Shown: positions 8,998-18,274, numbered from the stretch's first letter. The stretch is DNA of 64,000 bases from an uncultured Pelagibacteraceae bacterium (GCA_902574695.1 CACGON010000003.1:1-64000), one strand, 5' to 3'. Notes: generated from the letters alone by a model not told the origin. Numbers and translations are program-made.

Positions 8998-11325
8998 ATG
9001 TCGCTTTCTAGCAATTTAATAAAAAATCCTGGATTAAGAGTTTTGCCACCTGGAGTTGAAAGATATGTTATTCAGGGAGGTGGCATACATGTTTTTGAAA
9101 TTTTTCCTGATGATAAATTGGAAATAGTTAACGACGAAGGAAAACAGTTCTGTGAAGTAATTGTTTTTAATTTAAAAGGTAAGCACGATTTAACAATATT
9201 AAATCTTAAAGAAAACTCAGATGGAGAATTTTTAAAAAAATCTATTTCTCAAGATGAAAAAATATTAAATATATTTAAGAAAAAAAAATTAGACCTAGAG
9301 AGATCCAAGGCTTCTAAAATTTTCAATGAAGATTGCCCTATGGGAGAAACTATTACTCTTAAATCTAAAGATAAATGCATTGTAATGATTGGTTCTCCAG
9401 GAGGATTTATGGATGTTCATAACCAAAACCCTCCTACTAGTTTAACTATTTTTATACATAGAGCAAAATTTGATATTAAGGAGGAGCAATATGTTTTACC
9501 CGAGCCTCTTTATGATCCAGTATCTGAGACGTTTGTTAAAAGAATGTCGTCTGAAACTTATGAGGTAAAAGCTGGAGAATTTATTCAAATTATAGATCCA
9601 GGTGGAAGACAATGTTCGGATTTTTTAGCATTTGATAAAAGGAAACTTGATAAAGGAGTTGAAAACATTATAGACCCAACCGCAACTAGAACTTTTATGG
9701 GTGCGGCCTACCCTATGCCTGGCCTGTTCTCAAAATTTTTCGATGCTAATCATGATCCTGTAATTGAAGTTGTAAGAGATACCGTTGGAAGGCACGATAC
9801 ATTTAATTATGCTTGCACATCAAAATATTATGAAGACATGGGTTACTTTGGACACATTAATTGTTCAGAAAATTTTAATAATTCATTAAAGAAATATGAT
9901 GTCAAACCTCGAAAAGGTTGGATTGCAATCAATCTATTCTTTAATACTGCAATCGATGCAAATAATGTAGCAACTTTTGATGAGCCATGGTCTAGACCTG
10001 GAGATTATGTGCTTTTTAGAGCCTTAAAAGATCTTACTTGCGCCTCCTCTGCCTGTCCTTGTGATGTGGATGCAGCAAATGGATGGAATCCAACTGATAT
10101 ATTTGTTAGAACTTATGCAAAAGATAAAAAGATCTCGAAAGGGGTAGCTTTTAGGGTGAACACAGATTCAGAACCAAAAATTACAAAAGAAACAGGTTTT
10201 CACAGTAAAACTTCAAAACTTACAAAAAACTTTATTAATTATAATGGATATTGGTTAGCAAATAATTATACAAACTACGGTGCAGTTAAAGAATATACTT
10301 CGTGTAGAGAAAGTGCAATCGTAACTGATTTATCGCCTTTAAGAAAATTTGAAATACTTGGCCCAGATGCAGAAAATTTAATGCAGTATACTTTAACAAG
10401 AAATGTTAAAAAACTTTCCTCTGGTCAAGTGGTTTACTCCGCTATGTGCTACGAAAACGGCTGCATGATTGATGATGGTACTTTGCTGAAATTTGGACAA
10501 GATAACTTTAGATGGGTTGGTGGACAAGAATACGGTGGAGAATGGCTTAAAGAACAAGCTAAAAAGAAAAATTTTAAAGTGTGGGTGAAATCATCTACAG
10601 ATCAAATCCATAACATAGCAGTTCAAGGGCCTAATAGTAGAAAAATTTTAAAAAAGTTTGTTTGGACACCTGATACCCAACCTTCAATTGATGACCTACA
10701 ATGGTTTAGATTAACTATAGCAAGAATTGATAATGTGACTGGAACTCCAATCGTTGTCTCAAGAACAGGATATACAGGTGAGCTCGGGTTTGAAATTTGG
10801 TGCCATCCAAAAGATGCTCCTTTAGTTTGGGATAAAGTTTGGGAAGCTGGCAAAGAATTTAATATTTCACCTTTAGGCTTAGAAGCTTTGGATATGGTTA
10901 GAATAGAAGCAGGATTAATTTTTTATGGTTATGAGTTTGATGATAAAACTGATCCTTTTGAAGCTGGTATAGGTTTTACTGTTCCTTTAAAGACTAAAGA
11001 AGATGATTTTGTTGGAAAGGAAGAATTAATAAAAAGAAAAAATAATCCACAAAAAAAATTAGTTGGGCTCGAATTAGTCGGTCATGAGCCAGCAGTAAAT
11101 GGAAATTCAGTGCATATAGGAAGAGGACAAGTTGGTATAATTACAAGTGCTATGCTCTCAAAAACTTTAAATAAAAATATTGCTCTGTGTCGAATTGACT
11201 CAAAATATTCTGAGATTGGAACAGAAGTTGAGATTGGTAAAATAGATGGCCACCAAAAAAGAATACCTGCTAAAGTAATTGCCTTTCCTTTTTATGATCC
11301 ACAGAAACTCAAAGTCAGAGCTTAA
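8998..11325 (+). CDS. tdm: Trimethylamine N-oxide demethylase (DUF1989 + GcvT-like fusion)
   Basis: 775 residues in two parts. Residues about 1-390 are DUF1989-type, the zinc-dependent TMAO-cleaving part that yields dimethylamine and formaldehyde; Cys273 (NYAC) and Cys353/Cys355 (SACPCD) are candidate zinc ligands. Residues about 410-775 are a GcvT/aminomethyltransferase-like domain (TGYTGELGFEIW, EALDMVRIEAG, DPFEAGIG) that takes up the C1 unit on tetrahydrofolate. This fused architecture is the known form of bacterial Tdm. The gene is divergent from the TMAO-binding protein, and its stop overlaps the next start by one base (TAATG). Assignment is strong. Confidence 0.94.
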   Translation: MSLSSNLIKNPGLRVLPPGVERYVIQGGGIHVFEIFPDDKLEIVNDEGKQFCEVIVFNLKGKHDLTILNLKENSDGEFLKKSISQDEKILNIFKKKKLDLERSKASKIFNEDCPMGETITLKSKDKCIVMIGSPGGFMDVHNQNPPTSLTIFIHRAKFDIKEEQYVLPEPLYDPVSETFVKRMSSETYEVKAGEFIQIIDPGGRQCSDFLAFDKRKLDKGVENIIDPTATRTFMGAAYPMPGLFSKFFDANHDPVIEVVRDTVGRHDTFNYACTSKYYEDMGYFGHINCSENFNNSLKKYDVKPRKGWIAINLFFNTAIDANNVATFDEPWSRPGDYVLFRALKDLTCASSACPCDVDAANGWNPTDIFVRTYAKDKKISKGVAFRVNTDSEPKITKETGFHSKTSKLTKNFINYNGYWLANNYTNYGAVKEYTSCRESAIVTDLSPLRKFEILGPDAENLMQYTLTRNVKKLSSGQVVYSAMCYENGCMIDDGTLLKFGQDNFRWVGGQEYGGEWLKEQAKKKNFKVWVKSSTDQIHNIAVQGPNSRKILKKFVWTPDTQPSIDDLQWFRLTIARIDNVTGTPIVVSRTGYTGELGFEIWCHPKDAPLVWDKVWEAGKEFNISPLGLEALDMVRIEAGLIFYGYEFDDKTDPFEAGIGFTVPLKTKEDDFVGKEELIKRKNNPQKKLVGLELVGHEPAVNGNSVHIGRGQVGIITSAMLSKTLNKNIALCRIDSKYSEIGTEVEIGKIDGHQKRIPAKVIAFPFYDPQKLKVRA

Positions 11326-11675
11326 TGAGTAAAGCCACAAAAGACTTGTTAGAATTTTGGGAAGACCAAATGAAACTATCTCATAAATCCTCAAATTATT
11401 TTTTTAGAAAGTCACCTTCTCATTATCATATGATGCTTTTAGTGATGACTGCTTATAAGTTAAAACAAGAGCTATCTGTAGAGGAATTAAAAACAAAGCT
11501 TTTTAAAACTTCTAGACCAAAATCAGCGTTAATAATTAATGAAGCCTGCGAGAAAGGTTTTTTTTATTTAGAAAAAAATTTAAAGGACCAACGTAAAAAA
11601 TTTATTAAACCAAGCCAGGAATTTATCAACGAATTCAATGATTATTTGACCACATTAAAGAACTTGAGTTTTTAA
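11325..11675 (+). CDS. Small winged-helix-like protein coupled to tdm
   Basis: 116 residues; the ATG shares one base with the tdm stop, so translation is coupled. I do not recognise a named family. The pattern resembles a MarR-type winged helix: a helix with SVEELKTKLF (about 51-60), a likely recognition helix SRPKSALIINEACEKG (about 63-78), and a basic beta-wing KDQRKKFIKPSQ (about 87-98) leading into a last helix. If so, it may regulate the methylamine genes. A tdm accessory protein is the other option. No signal peptide or membrane span is seen. Confidence 0.7.
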   Translation: MSKATKDLLEFWEDQMKLSHKSSNYFFRKSPSHYHMMLLVMTAYKLKQELSVEELKTKLFKTSRPKSALIINEACEKGFFYLEKNLKDQRKKFIKPSQEFINEFNDYLTTLKNLSF

Positions 11676-11689
11676 AGAACTCGTTAAAC

Positions 11690-11717
11690 TTGCAGTTGAA
11701 TTCAATTTACTTATAAA
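11690..11717 (+). promoter_or_regulatory. Possible promoter before the FAD amine oxidoreductase gene
   Basis: TTGCAG at 11690-11695, a 16-base spacer and TATAAA at 11712-11717 lie in the 97-base gap ahead of the FAD enzyme. Several other AT-rich boxes overlap, so the exact start is uncertain. Confidence 0.35.
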
Positions 11718-11772
11718 TTTTATATATAAAAAATATTATATACTTCTGACGCACAAAAAATAAAGTTGAAAT

Positions 11773-13098
11773 ATGTCTTTACCAACAAAAGCAAAAGTAG
11801 TTGTTATAGGTGGCGGTATACACGGTTTAAGCACTGCTTGGAAATTATCAGAAACTTATAAAAACCCAAACGACATTGTTGTTTTAGAAAAAAAAGATAC
11901 TGCTTCAGGAGCAAGCGGAATAGCTTGTGGAGTAGTTAGAAATAATTATTTCCAACCAGCAATGAGAGAGCTAATGGCTCATTCAGTTGAGGTTTGGGAA
12001 AGCGATCCAAAAGCATTTAAATATAACGCTGTAGGCTACATGCAAATATCACCTGAAGTGATGCATGAAGATGTAGCGAGTATTTACAAACAACAAAAAG
12101 CAATAGGTTATGAATCAGAATTTATAGAAGGTGAAAAAGATTGCACTAAATACATGAAAGGTTTATTTGATGATTGGCAAGCAAAAGGTATTACATCTGT
12201 TTTACATGAAAAAAAAGGTGGATACGCTTTTAATAAAGACTCAATAAAAGCATTAGAAAATAAAGCAAATGCAAACGGTGTAAAAGTACATAAAGGTGTA
12301 AAAGTAACAGGATTTAAAAAAGGAAGTAATAGTAACGCTGTAACAGGTGTGGTGACTGATCAAGGTACAATTGATTGTGATCAAGTCGTGGTTGGAGCAG
12401 GACCATGGGTAAGAGATTTTTGGAACATGTTAGAATTGCCAAAAACAACTGATATTAAAGGTAAAGATGGAAAAATGCACCAAGTTGATATGTGGACTTA
12501 CTGGTTTTTACAAGAAGGAGTTTTGGGTGTTGATGCAGAATATCTAAGAACAAATGATGGCAAGCAGCCACCCGTAATTCACGTTGATACAGATGCACCT
12601 TTGTATTCTGATAAAGACAAAAAATTAATTACAGATAAATTATGGGGAATTTATTATAAACCAGATATTGAAGGTCTTGGCGTTCAAGGTGGTACTTCAC
12701 CTTATATAGTTCAAAAACATTTTGATAAAGTAAACGTCGACCCTTATGGTTTAGACTCGCCAGAATATCAAACTACAGATGAGTTTGCTGACATGTGGTC
12801 TTCGGCACTGGCTCATTGTCAAAAAAGATTTGAAGGGAAATCAAATCTTTATAGAAAAGGACCTTCAGGTGGTCTTGGGTGCTTAACTCCAGATTCATTT
12901 CCAATCTTTGATAGATTTTTCGAAAACGTTTACATGATTGCTGATGCTAATCATGGTTACAAAATGCTAGGTGTTGGACACTTGGTTGCACAAGAAATTT
13001 TAGGTCAAGAAAGTACATTGTTAAAACCGTTTAGATTCAACCGATACGCGAAGGGGGAACTTCACCCTACTTCGAACAGTCCGTTTCCTTGGAGTTAG
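11773..13098 (+). CDS. FAD-dependent oxidoreductase, DAO/sarcosine-oxidase-beta-like
   Basis: 441 residues. The N-terminal FAD motif is VVIGGGIHGLSTAW, followed by VLEKKDTASGASG. The C-terminal half has the family run GCLTPDSFPIFD and the closing ADANHGYKMLGVGH loop. It should oxidise a secondary or N-methyl amine, and the position between tdm and the gmaS/mgs genes suggests N-methylglutamate, dimethylamine or a related compound. In heterotetrameric sarcosine or N-methylglutamate oxidases a His in an ARHD-type motif holds FMN covalently; the equivalent stretch here (HEKKGGYAFNKDSI) has no such motif. No gamma, delta or alpha subunit genes lie beside it. It therefore looks like a stand-alone enzyme whose electron acceptor is unclear. 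Confidence 0.85.
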   Translation: MSLPTKAKVVVIGGGIHGLSTAWKLSETYKNPNDIVVLEKKDTASGASGIACGVVRNNYFQPAMRELMAHSVEVWESDPKAFKYNAVGYMQISPEVMHEDVASIYKQQKAIGYESEFIEGEKDCTKYMKGLFDDWQAKGITSVLHEKKGGYAFNKDSIKALENKANANGVKVHKGVKVTGFKKGSNSNAVTGVVTDQGTIDCDQVVVGAGPWVRDFWNMLELPKTTDIKGKDGKMHQVDMWTYWFLQEGVLGVDAEYLRTNDGKQPPVIHVDTDAPLYSDKDKKLITDKLWGIYYKPDIEGLGVQGGTSPYIVQKHFDKVNVDPYGLDSPEYQTTDEFADMWSSALAHCQKRFEGKSNLYRKGPSGGLGCLTPDSFPIFDRFFENVYMIADANHGYKMLGVGHLVAQEILGQESTLLKPFRFNRYAKGELHPTSNSPFPWS

Positions 13099-13163
13099 TT
13101 ATCTAAGTAGACATACGTTTTTTTTTCAGTTACCTTTTTGATCATAAAATTCTAAGGGGGAAA

Positions 13164-14633
13164 ATGACTGATCTAGAAAAACATGTAAATCAACCAGGTA
13201 GAGATAAGCTGGTAAAAAAAGTAAGAGAAAAAATTAAAGAACTAGGTATCACTTATATATATTTTCAATTTATTTCTGTAACTGGAAGAGTTGTAGGAAA
13301 AGGAATACCTGCTGATCATTGGGAAAGAACTGCAGAAAAAGGTTTTCAATTAGTTTATGGAGCAACTGCTAACTTATTTTTAGATCGTCATAATAATTAT
13401 ATTGGATATGGCCCAGAGGCTAAAGAATTAGTTGGTATACCTGATCCGGAAACTTTTGTGCAATTACCTTGGGATAAAAGAGTTGCAAGAGTTTTTTGTA
13501 CTTGTTTTAGAAACAGAGAAGAAAGAGAAAATCCAGGAGGACATTTAACTTCAGACTGTAGAGGAAACTTGAGAATAATAGCTGATGAATTTAAGAAAAA
13601 ACATGGTTACCAAATGAGAGTTGGTACTGAACCTGAAATGATGTGGTTGACTAAAAATGAAGATGGTACACCAACTGGAAAAGGTTTCTCTAAACCATTT
13701 TGTTATCACATAGATCAATTTGAATCGCTAAGACCAGTATTTATGAAAGTTATTGAATACTCTAATGCAATGGGTCTAGATATGATTCAAGGAGACCATG
13801 AAGATGCACCGGGCCAGCTAGAGTTAAATTGGATGTTTGATGATGTACAAAGAAATGCTGACAGGCTTTCAACATACAGACAAATTTGTGCACAAGTTGC
13901 AAGAGAACATGGGTTAATTGCTTGTTTTATGACAAAGCCATTTATGGGTGTTTCAGCAAGTGGATGTCATACTAATATGTCTTTGTGGACAGGCGGGAAA
14001 GATGTTGTAAAAAAACTTGGTCATAAATCATTGCCAGGAGTTGACGAGGTATTTTCATACGTTGAAGGTGGAACTAATACTTTTATGCCAGATACTAAAG
14101 ATATGCAGCTTCCCGGAAAAGTTGGTTTACAATCAATCGGTGGTATTATGAAACACTTGCCTGCTCTTACTGCTATTGGATCATCCACAGTAAATTCTTA
14201 TAGAAGATTATGGGACCAAGGTTTTTGGGCACCAGTTTATGCAGACTGGGGATATCAAAATAGAACTTGTGGACTAAGAGTTTCTGCCCCTGGAAGATTT
14301 GAATATAGATCAGTAGACTCAATGCATAACCCTTATTTAATGGGTGCAGCTTTGCTCAAAACCATGGATGACGGTATTTCAAATAAAATAGATCCAGGAA
14401 AACCAGAGTCTAGAAATATTTATGAAGCTCAGAAAGCTGGAAAAGATGTTAAAAAATTACCTTTAAGTTTAGGTGAGGCTCTTGAAAGACTTTCTGAGGA
14501 TAAAGTTGTTCAATCAGCAATGCCTGATGAAATGTATAAGATATTTCATTGGTATAAAAATGACGAATGGGAGAAATTCTTAGGTGCAACAACTCAGTGG
14601 GATCTTGATACTTATCTGGATTGTCTACCATAG
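13164..14633 (+). CDS. Glutamine synthetase-family ligase (first of two in the cluster)
   Basis: 489 residues. Glutamine-synthetase catalytic signatures are GTEPEMMWL, GDHEDAPGQLELNW, GVSASGCHTNMSLW, NSYRRL and APGRFEYRS, in the standard order. The enzyme would couple ATP to glutamate and ammonia or a primary amine. Its position directly before mgsABC suggests a gamma-glutamylmethylamide synthetase or a glutamine supplier. However, the second GS-like gene at 20273 fits the GmaS/GlnT length and sequence better. A good ribosome-binding site (AAGGGGGAA) stands 5 bases before the start. True ammonia versus methylamine specificity cannot be read here. Confidence 0.85.
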   Translation: MTDLEKHVNQPGRDKLVKKVREKIKELGITYIYFQFISVTGRVVGKGIPADHWERTAEKGFQLVYGATANLFLDRHNNYIGYGPEAKELVGIPDPETFVQLPWDKRVARVFCTCFRNREERENPGGHLTSDCRGNLRIIADEFKKKHGYQMRVGTEPEMMWLTKNEDGTPTGKGFSKPFCYHIDQFESLRPVFMKVIEYSNAMGLDMIQGDHEDAPGQLELNWMFDDVQRNADRLSTYRQICAQVAREHGLIACFMTKPFMGVSASGCHTNMSLWTGGKDVVKKLGHKSLPGVDEVFSYVEGGTNTFMPDTKDMQLPGKVGLQSIGGIMKHLPALTAIGSSTVNSYRRLWDQGFWAPVYADWGYQNRTCGLRVSAPGRFEYRSVDSMHNPYLMGAALLKTMDDGISNKIDPGKPESRNIYEAQKAGKDVKKLPLSLGEALERLSEDKVVQSAMPDEMYKIFHWYKNDEWEKFLGATTQWDLDTYLDCLP

Positions 14634-14659
14634 TCTTTTAATTTTTAGAGGAAAAAAAT

Positions 14660-15604
14660 ATGTGCGGAATAGCAGGTTTAATTCATAGAGGAAAATCTTC
14701 AAATGTAGGCCACGAGCTACAAGGGATGCTGCAAGCTTTAAAACATAGAGGAGAAGACTCTACAGGTTATGCTTTGTATGGTGATACAGAGGGAAAAAAT
14801 TTTATCATGAGAGTTAAAGTTGGAGAAAATGTAGGAGAAGGAAGTTCTTCTGTTGCTGAGGATGTATCTGTTTACGATAAAAGAAAAAATATTGTTGAAA
14901 GTTATCTTGCTGAAATGGGTGCAAAAATTATTAAAGAAGAAAGAGTTCTGCCCTATTCATTAAGATATGAAATAGAATATAATAAAGATGATTTATTAAA
15001 TTTTTCGCAAAAAATTGAAAGTATTCCCGGAGTAGAAATTTTATCTATGGGCAAGTCATTAGAGGTTATTAAAGATCTTGGAAACGCTAAAATTGTTTGT
15101 GATAGATATAATTTAGATAAAGTAGTAGGCACACATGCTATTGGTCATGCTAGAATGGCAACAGAGTCTGGAGTAGATATTAAATCTGCTCATCCATTTT
15201 GGGGATACCCTTTTAGCGATGTATCAGTTGTTCATAACGGTCAATTAACTAACTATTGGAATAACAGAAGAATTTTAGAGAATAAGGGTATGAGATTTAT
15301 GTCTGAATGTGACTCTGAATTGATAGCAGTATACCTTGCAGAAAAAATGAGAAATGGTGCAACTTTAGAAGAGGGTATGAAAGACTCCTTGAGGGGTCTA
15401 GATGGTGTTTTCACGTATTTTGTTGCAACCAAAGACTCATTAGGTATGGCAAAAGATACTATGGCTGCAAAACCTTTGGTGTTATACGAGTCTGACGATT
15501 TAGTTGCTATGGGATCTGAAGAGATTGCTATTAGATCATTATTACCACAAGAAATAGACACATATGATCCATTTGATGGAGAGGTGAAAGTATGGCAAAT
15601 TTAA
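14660..15604 (+). CDS. mgsA: N-methylglutamate synthase subunit A / GlxB-like class II glutamine amidotransferase
   Basis: 314 residues beginning MCGIAGL, so Cys2 is the N-terminal nucleophile of a class II (Ntn) glutaminase. LKHRGEDSTGYAL, HARMATES and VHNGQLTNYW are the other family signatures. In N-methylglutamate synthase this subunit releases the amine from gamma-glutamylmethylamide or glutamine. It is much shorter than GltB, whose other parts are supplied by the next two genes. It overlaps mgsB by 13 bases, which points to tight co-translation. Confidence 0.88.
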   Translation: MCGIAGLIHRGKSSNVGHELQGMLQALKHRGEDSTGYALYGDTEGKNFIMRVKVGENVGEGSSSVAEDVSVYDKRKNIVESYLAEMGAKIIKEERVLPYSLRYEIEYNKDDLLNFSQKIESIPGVEILSMGKSLEVIKDLGNAKIVCDRYNLDKVVGTHAIGHARMATESGVDIKSAHPFWGYPFSDVSVVHNGQLTNYWNNRRILENKGMRFMSECDSELIAVYLAEKMRNGATLEEGMKDSLRGLDGVFTYFVATKDSLGMAKDTMAAKPLVLYESDDLVAMGSEEIAIRSLLPQEIDTYDPFDGEVKVWQI

Positions 15605-16446
15605 AAACATCAGAGAAAAAGACTAAAGCTCAATCAATGGGACTTCATACGGAAGTTCTTACAGGAAAAACTCAACAGAAATTTTTTAACCCTGACGAAG
15701 CTGAAAATTTTTATTACTGGGGAACATACGATGTTGATTTTAATAAAAGAACAGACCTTGATGTTAAAGATCTAGATTGCAAAGAAGCAAATAAAAAAAT
15801 AGATGAATTAATGAGTCAGGGTTATGGTACTATAGTAATTAAGAACCCCCAAGGAAAACATAGTTTAGGTGTTGGAATACTAAATAAACTTAATTTAATT
15901 TTTGAGGGAAGTTTAGGATATTTTGGAGTTGGTTCAATAGATGGACCAACAGTAAGAATTAATGGAAGAGTAGGTTGGTCATGTGCAGAAAATATGATGG
16001 CTGGTAAAGTAGTAATCGAAAAAAATGCTGGATCTTGCTTTGGAGCAGCAATTAGAGGTGGAGACTTAATTTGTAAAGGAAGTGTTGGAGCTAGAACTGG
16101 AATAGACCAAAAAGGTGGGACCATAATTATAGGTGGTGATGCTGGTGCATTTACTGGATTTATGATGCAAAGAGGTAGAATAGTAATCCTTGGAGATGTT
16201 GGAATAAATCTCGGAGATTCTATGTACGATGGCACTATATTTGTGGGTGGAAAAATTGGATCTTTCGGGAGTGATGCGGTGGAGTCGCCTATGACAAAAA
16301 GTGATATAGATTGGTTAAAGAGAAAACTTAAAGTTGCTGAGATAGGCGAAAATTTTGATGTATCAAAAATGACTAAAATAGTTGCTGGAAAAAAACTGTG
16401 GAATTATGATGCATTAGAACCAACTGAAAAAAAAGGAGCTATATAA
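15592..16446 (+). CDS. mgsB: N-methylglutamate synthase subunit B / GlxC-like (glutamate synthase beta-helix domain)
   Basis: 284 residues. The second half is a GXGXG right-handed beta-helix as in the C-terminal domain of glutamate synthase: FGVGSIDGPTVRINGRVG, FGAAIRGGDLICKGSVG, GGTIIIGGDAGAFTGFMMQ and VILGDVGINLGDSMYDG. The domain is structural and couples the other two subunits. The start ATG 15592 lies inside mgsA, and the stop shares one base with the mgsC start (TAATG). Confidence 0.88.
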   Translation: MANLKTSEKKTKAQSMGLHTEVLTGKTQQKFFNPDEAENFYYWGTYDVDFNKRTDLDVKDLDCKEANKKIDELMSQGYGTIVIKNPQGKHSLGVGILNKLNLIFEGSLGYFGVGSIDGPTVRINGRVGWSCAENMMAGKVVIEKNAGSCFGAAIRGGDLICKGSVGARTGIDQKGGTIIIGGDAGAFTGFMMQRGRIVILGDVGINLGDSMYDGTIFVGGKIGSFGSDAVESPMTKSDIDWLKRKLKVAEIGENFDVSKMTKIVAGKKLWNYDALEPTEKKGAI

Positions 16447-17849
16447 TGGCAAAAAAAAAGAAAAATGGTAAATCAAATGGTCATTCAAATGGTAATGGTA
16501 ATGGTAAAACAGAATTCTCAAAAAGAAATAAAAGCCTTTTAGGTTATAATGCAATTTTTACACCAGAAGTAATAGACGATATTCATATTAAAGCTCAGCT
16601 CGGCAGATATAGAATGCGAGGTATGGCTTTAATGAAAAAAATTCCAACTTTTGATGATTTGGTTTTTTTGCCAGGTACTTTAACTAGATTTGTTATTGAA
16701 GGTTATAGAGAAAAATGTGAAACAAAAACTATAATTGGACCAAGATGTGAAAATCCTATTGAGCTAGACATACCAGTTTATATCACTGGAATGAGTTTTG
16801 GCGCACTTTCATACGAAGCAAAAACAGCTTTAGCTAGAGGTGCTACTATGGCTGGAAGTGCTACATGCTCTGGGGAAGGCGGTATGATACCTGATGAAAG
16901 AAGATATTCTGAAAAGTGGTATTATCAATGTATTCAATCTAGATATGGATTTAATCCACATCATGCCCAGCTTGCAGATGGAATAGAAGTTTTTATCGGC
17001 CAAGGTCAAAAAGTAGGTATGGGTGGTCACCTTATGGGTCAAAAAGTAACTGATCAAGTTGCAGAAATGAGATCTCTACCTGCTGGTATTGATCAAAGAT
17101 CTCCTGCGAGACATCCTGACTGGTTAGGACCAGATGATTTAGCCCTTAAAGTTGCTGAGCTAAGAGAGTTAACAAAAAACAAAGTACCGATTCAATTAAA
17201 ACTTGGTGCAGCAAAAGTTTATGATGATGTTCGTATGGCCGCAAAATGTGATCCGGATTCAATATATCTTGATGGTATGGAAGGTTCAACAGGAGCTGGT
17301 CCACACATAGCTGCTGCTAATACAGGTATTCCAGGTATCGCTGCAATAAGAGAAGCAAGAAGAGCAATTGATGATGTGGGAAAAACTGGAAAAGTTACAT
17401 TAATTTATGCAGGTGGTGTTAGAGATGGAGCTGATATGGCTAAAGCACTTGCTCTTGGCGCTGACGCTATTGCAATTGGAACTGGTGCAATGATTGCGCT
17501 CAATTGTAATAAAGAAATTCCGGAATCAAACTTTGAAAAAGAAATGGGTGTTCCTGCTGGTCATTGTTACCACTGTCACACTGGTCGTTGTCCTGTTGGT
17601 GTTGCAACTCAAGATCCTAAGCTTAGAAAAAGATTAAATCCTGATGAAGCTGCTTTAAGAGTTTATAACTACTTACACACAATGACACTAGAGGCACAAC
17701 TTTTAGCGAGAGCATGTGGTAAAACAAACATTCACTCTTTAGAGCCCGAGGATATGGCTGCATTAACAATGGAAGCATCTGCATTAGCAAAAGTACCTTT
17801 GTCTGGAACAAATCATACAGTTGGGGTTGACGACTTTCATAAAATATAA
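16446..17849 (+). CDS. mgsC: N-methylglutamate synthase subunit C / GlxD-like FMN glutamate-synthase domain
   Basis: 467 residues. The TIM-barrel FMN domain of glutamate synthase is clear: IQLKLGAAKVYDDVRMAAKC, DGMEGSTGAGPH, AGGVRDGADMAKALALGADA and an iron-sulfur run CYHCHTGRCPVGVATQDP (glutamate synthase uses such Cys for a 3Fe-4S cluster). With subunits A and B it would form N-methylglutamate from methylamine and a keto-acid-derived glutamate backbone. The first 25 residues are a Lys/Asn/Gly/Ser/His low-complexity tail from repeated GGTAAT-type codons and are probably disordered. It starts one base inside mgsB. Confidence 0.9.
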   Translation: MAKKKKNGKSNGHSNGNGNGKTEFSKRNKSLLGYNAIFTPEVIDDIHIKAQLGRYRMRGMALMKKIPTFDDLVFLPGTLTRFVIEGYREKCETKTIIGPRCENPIELDIPVYITGMSFGALSYEAKTALARGATMAGSATCSGEGGMIPDERRYSEKWYYQCIQSRYGFNPHHAQLADGIEVFIGQGQKVGMGGHLMGQKVTDQVAEMRSLPAGIDQRSPARHPDWLGPDDLALKVAELRELTKNKVPIQLKLGAAKVYDDVRMAAKCDPDSIYLDGMEGSTGAGPHIAAANTGIPGIAAIREARRAIDDVGKTGKVTLIYAGGVRDGADMAKALALGADAIAIGTGAMIALNCNKEIPESNFEKEMGVPAGHCYHCHTGRCPVGVATQDPKLRKRLNPDEAALRVYNYLHTMTLEAQLLARACGKTNIHSLEPEDMAALTMEASALAKVPLSGTNHTVGVDDFHKI

Positions 17850-17857
17850 TTTTTAAA

Positions 17858-18274
17858 ATGGTAAAAAAAAAGAACAGTAAAACAGCAAAAGTTAAGTCCA
17901 AAGAGGTAAAAGGACAGTTAGGTAAGAAAAAAGAGACTGCACGAGAAAAAATGATTGGGCAAACTATTGGTTACAGATATGATGTAAATCTTTTGCCTGA
18001 CTATTCGAGAATAACACCTTTTTTGAAAAAATATATTGAGGCAATGGGATGGGATGATTTAAATTGGCTTGAAGATGTTCATATGGGTTATGAAGAAGAT
18101 AGGCCAGCAGTATTTGACAGAAACGCTAATGGCTGGGTTACAATTCCTAAAAAAATAAAACTTCCAAATAATCAGCAAGATAGAGACATGATAGCTAGAG
18201 AGTTGCTAGTAAAATTTCAAATGTCTCCAAATCATCCATTGGTTGATCTTAAAAAAGCATACAGAAAATTCTAG
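17858..18274 (+). CDS. Conserved-looking protein of unknown function in the mgs operon
   Basis: 138 residues, 8 bases after mgsC, so clearly in the same transcript. The first 30 residues are very Lys-rich. The rest is compact with many aromatic and acidic residues: GYRYDVNLLPDYSRITPF, YIEAMGWDDLNWLEDVHMGYEED, then PKKIKLPNNQQDRDMIARELL. No membrane span, signal peptide or known motif is seen. By position it may be an accessory or assembly protein for the methylglutamate synthase. I cannot name the family. Confidence 0.72.
   Translation: MVKKKNSKTAKVKSKEVKGQLGKKKETAREKMIGQTIGYRYDVNLLPDYSRITPFLKKYIEAMGWDDLNWLEDVHMGYEEDRPAVFDRNANGWVTIPKKIKLPNNQQDRDMIARELLVKFQMSPNHPLVDLKKAYRKF

Noticed and set aside
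15822-16235. Open frame of 137 codons antisense to mgsB
   Set aside because: It mirrors the Gly-rich beta-helix repeats of mgsB, giving a Pro-rich peptide.
14660-17849. mgsABC as the housekeeping glutamate synthase GltB
   Set aside because: The three domains are on separate genes, the central domain of GltB is missing, and the context is methylamine catabolism; the split form matches Mgs/Glx.
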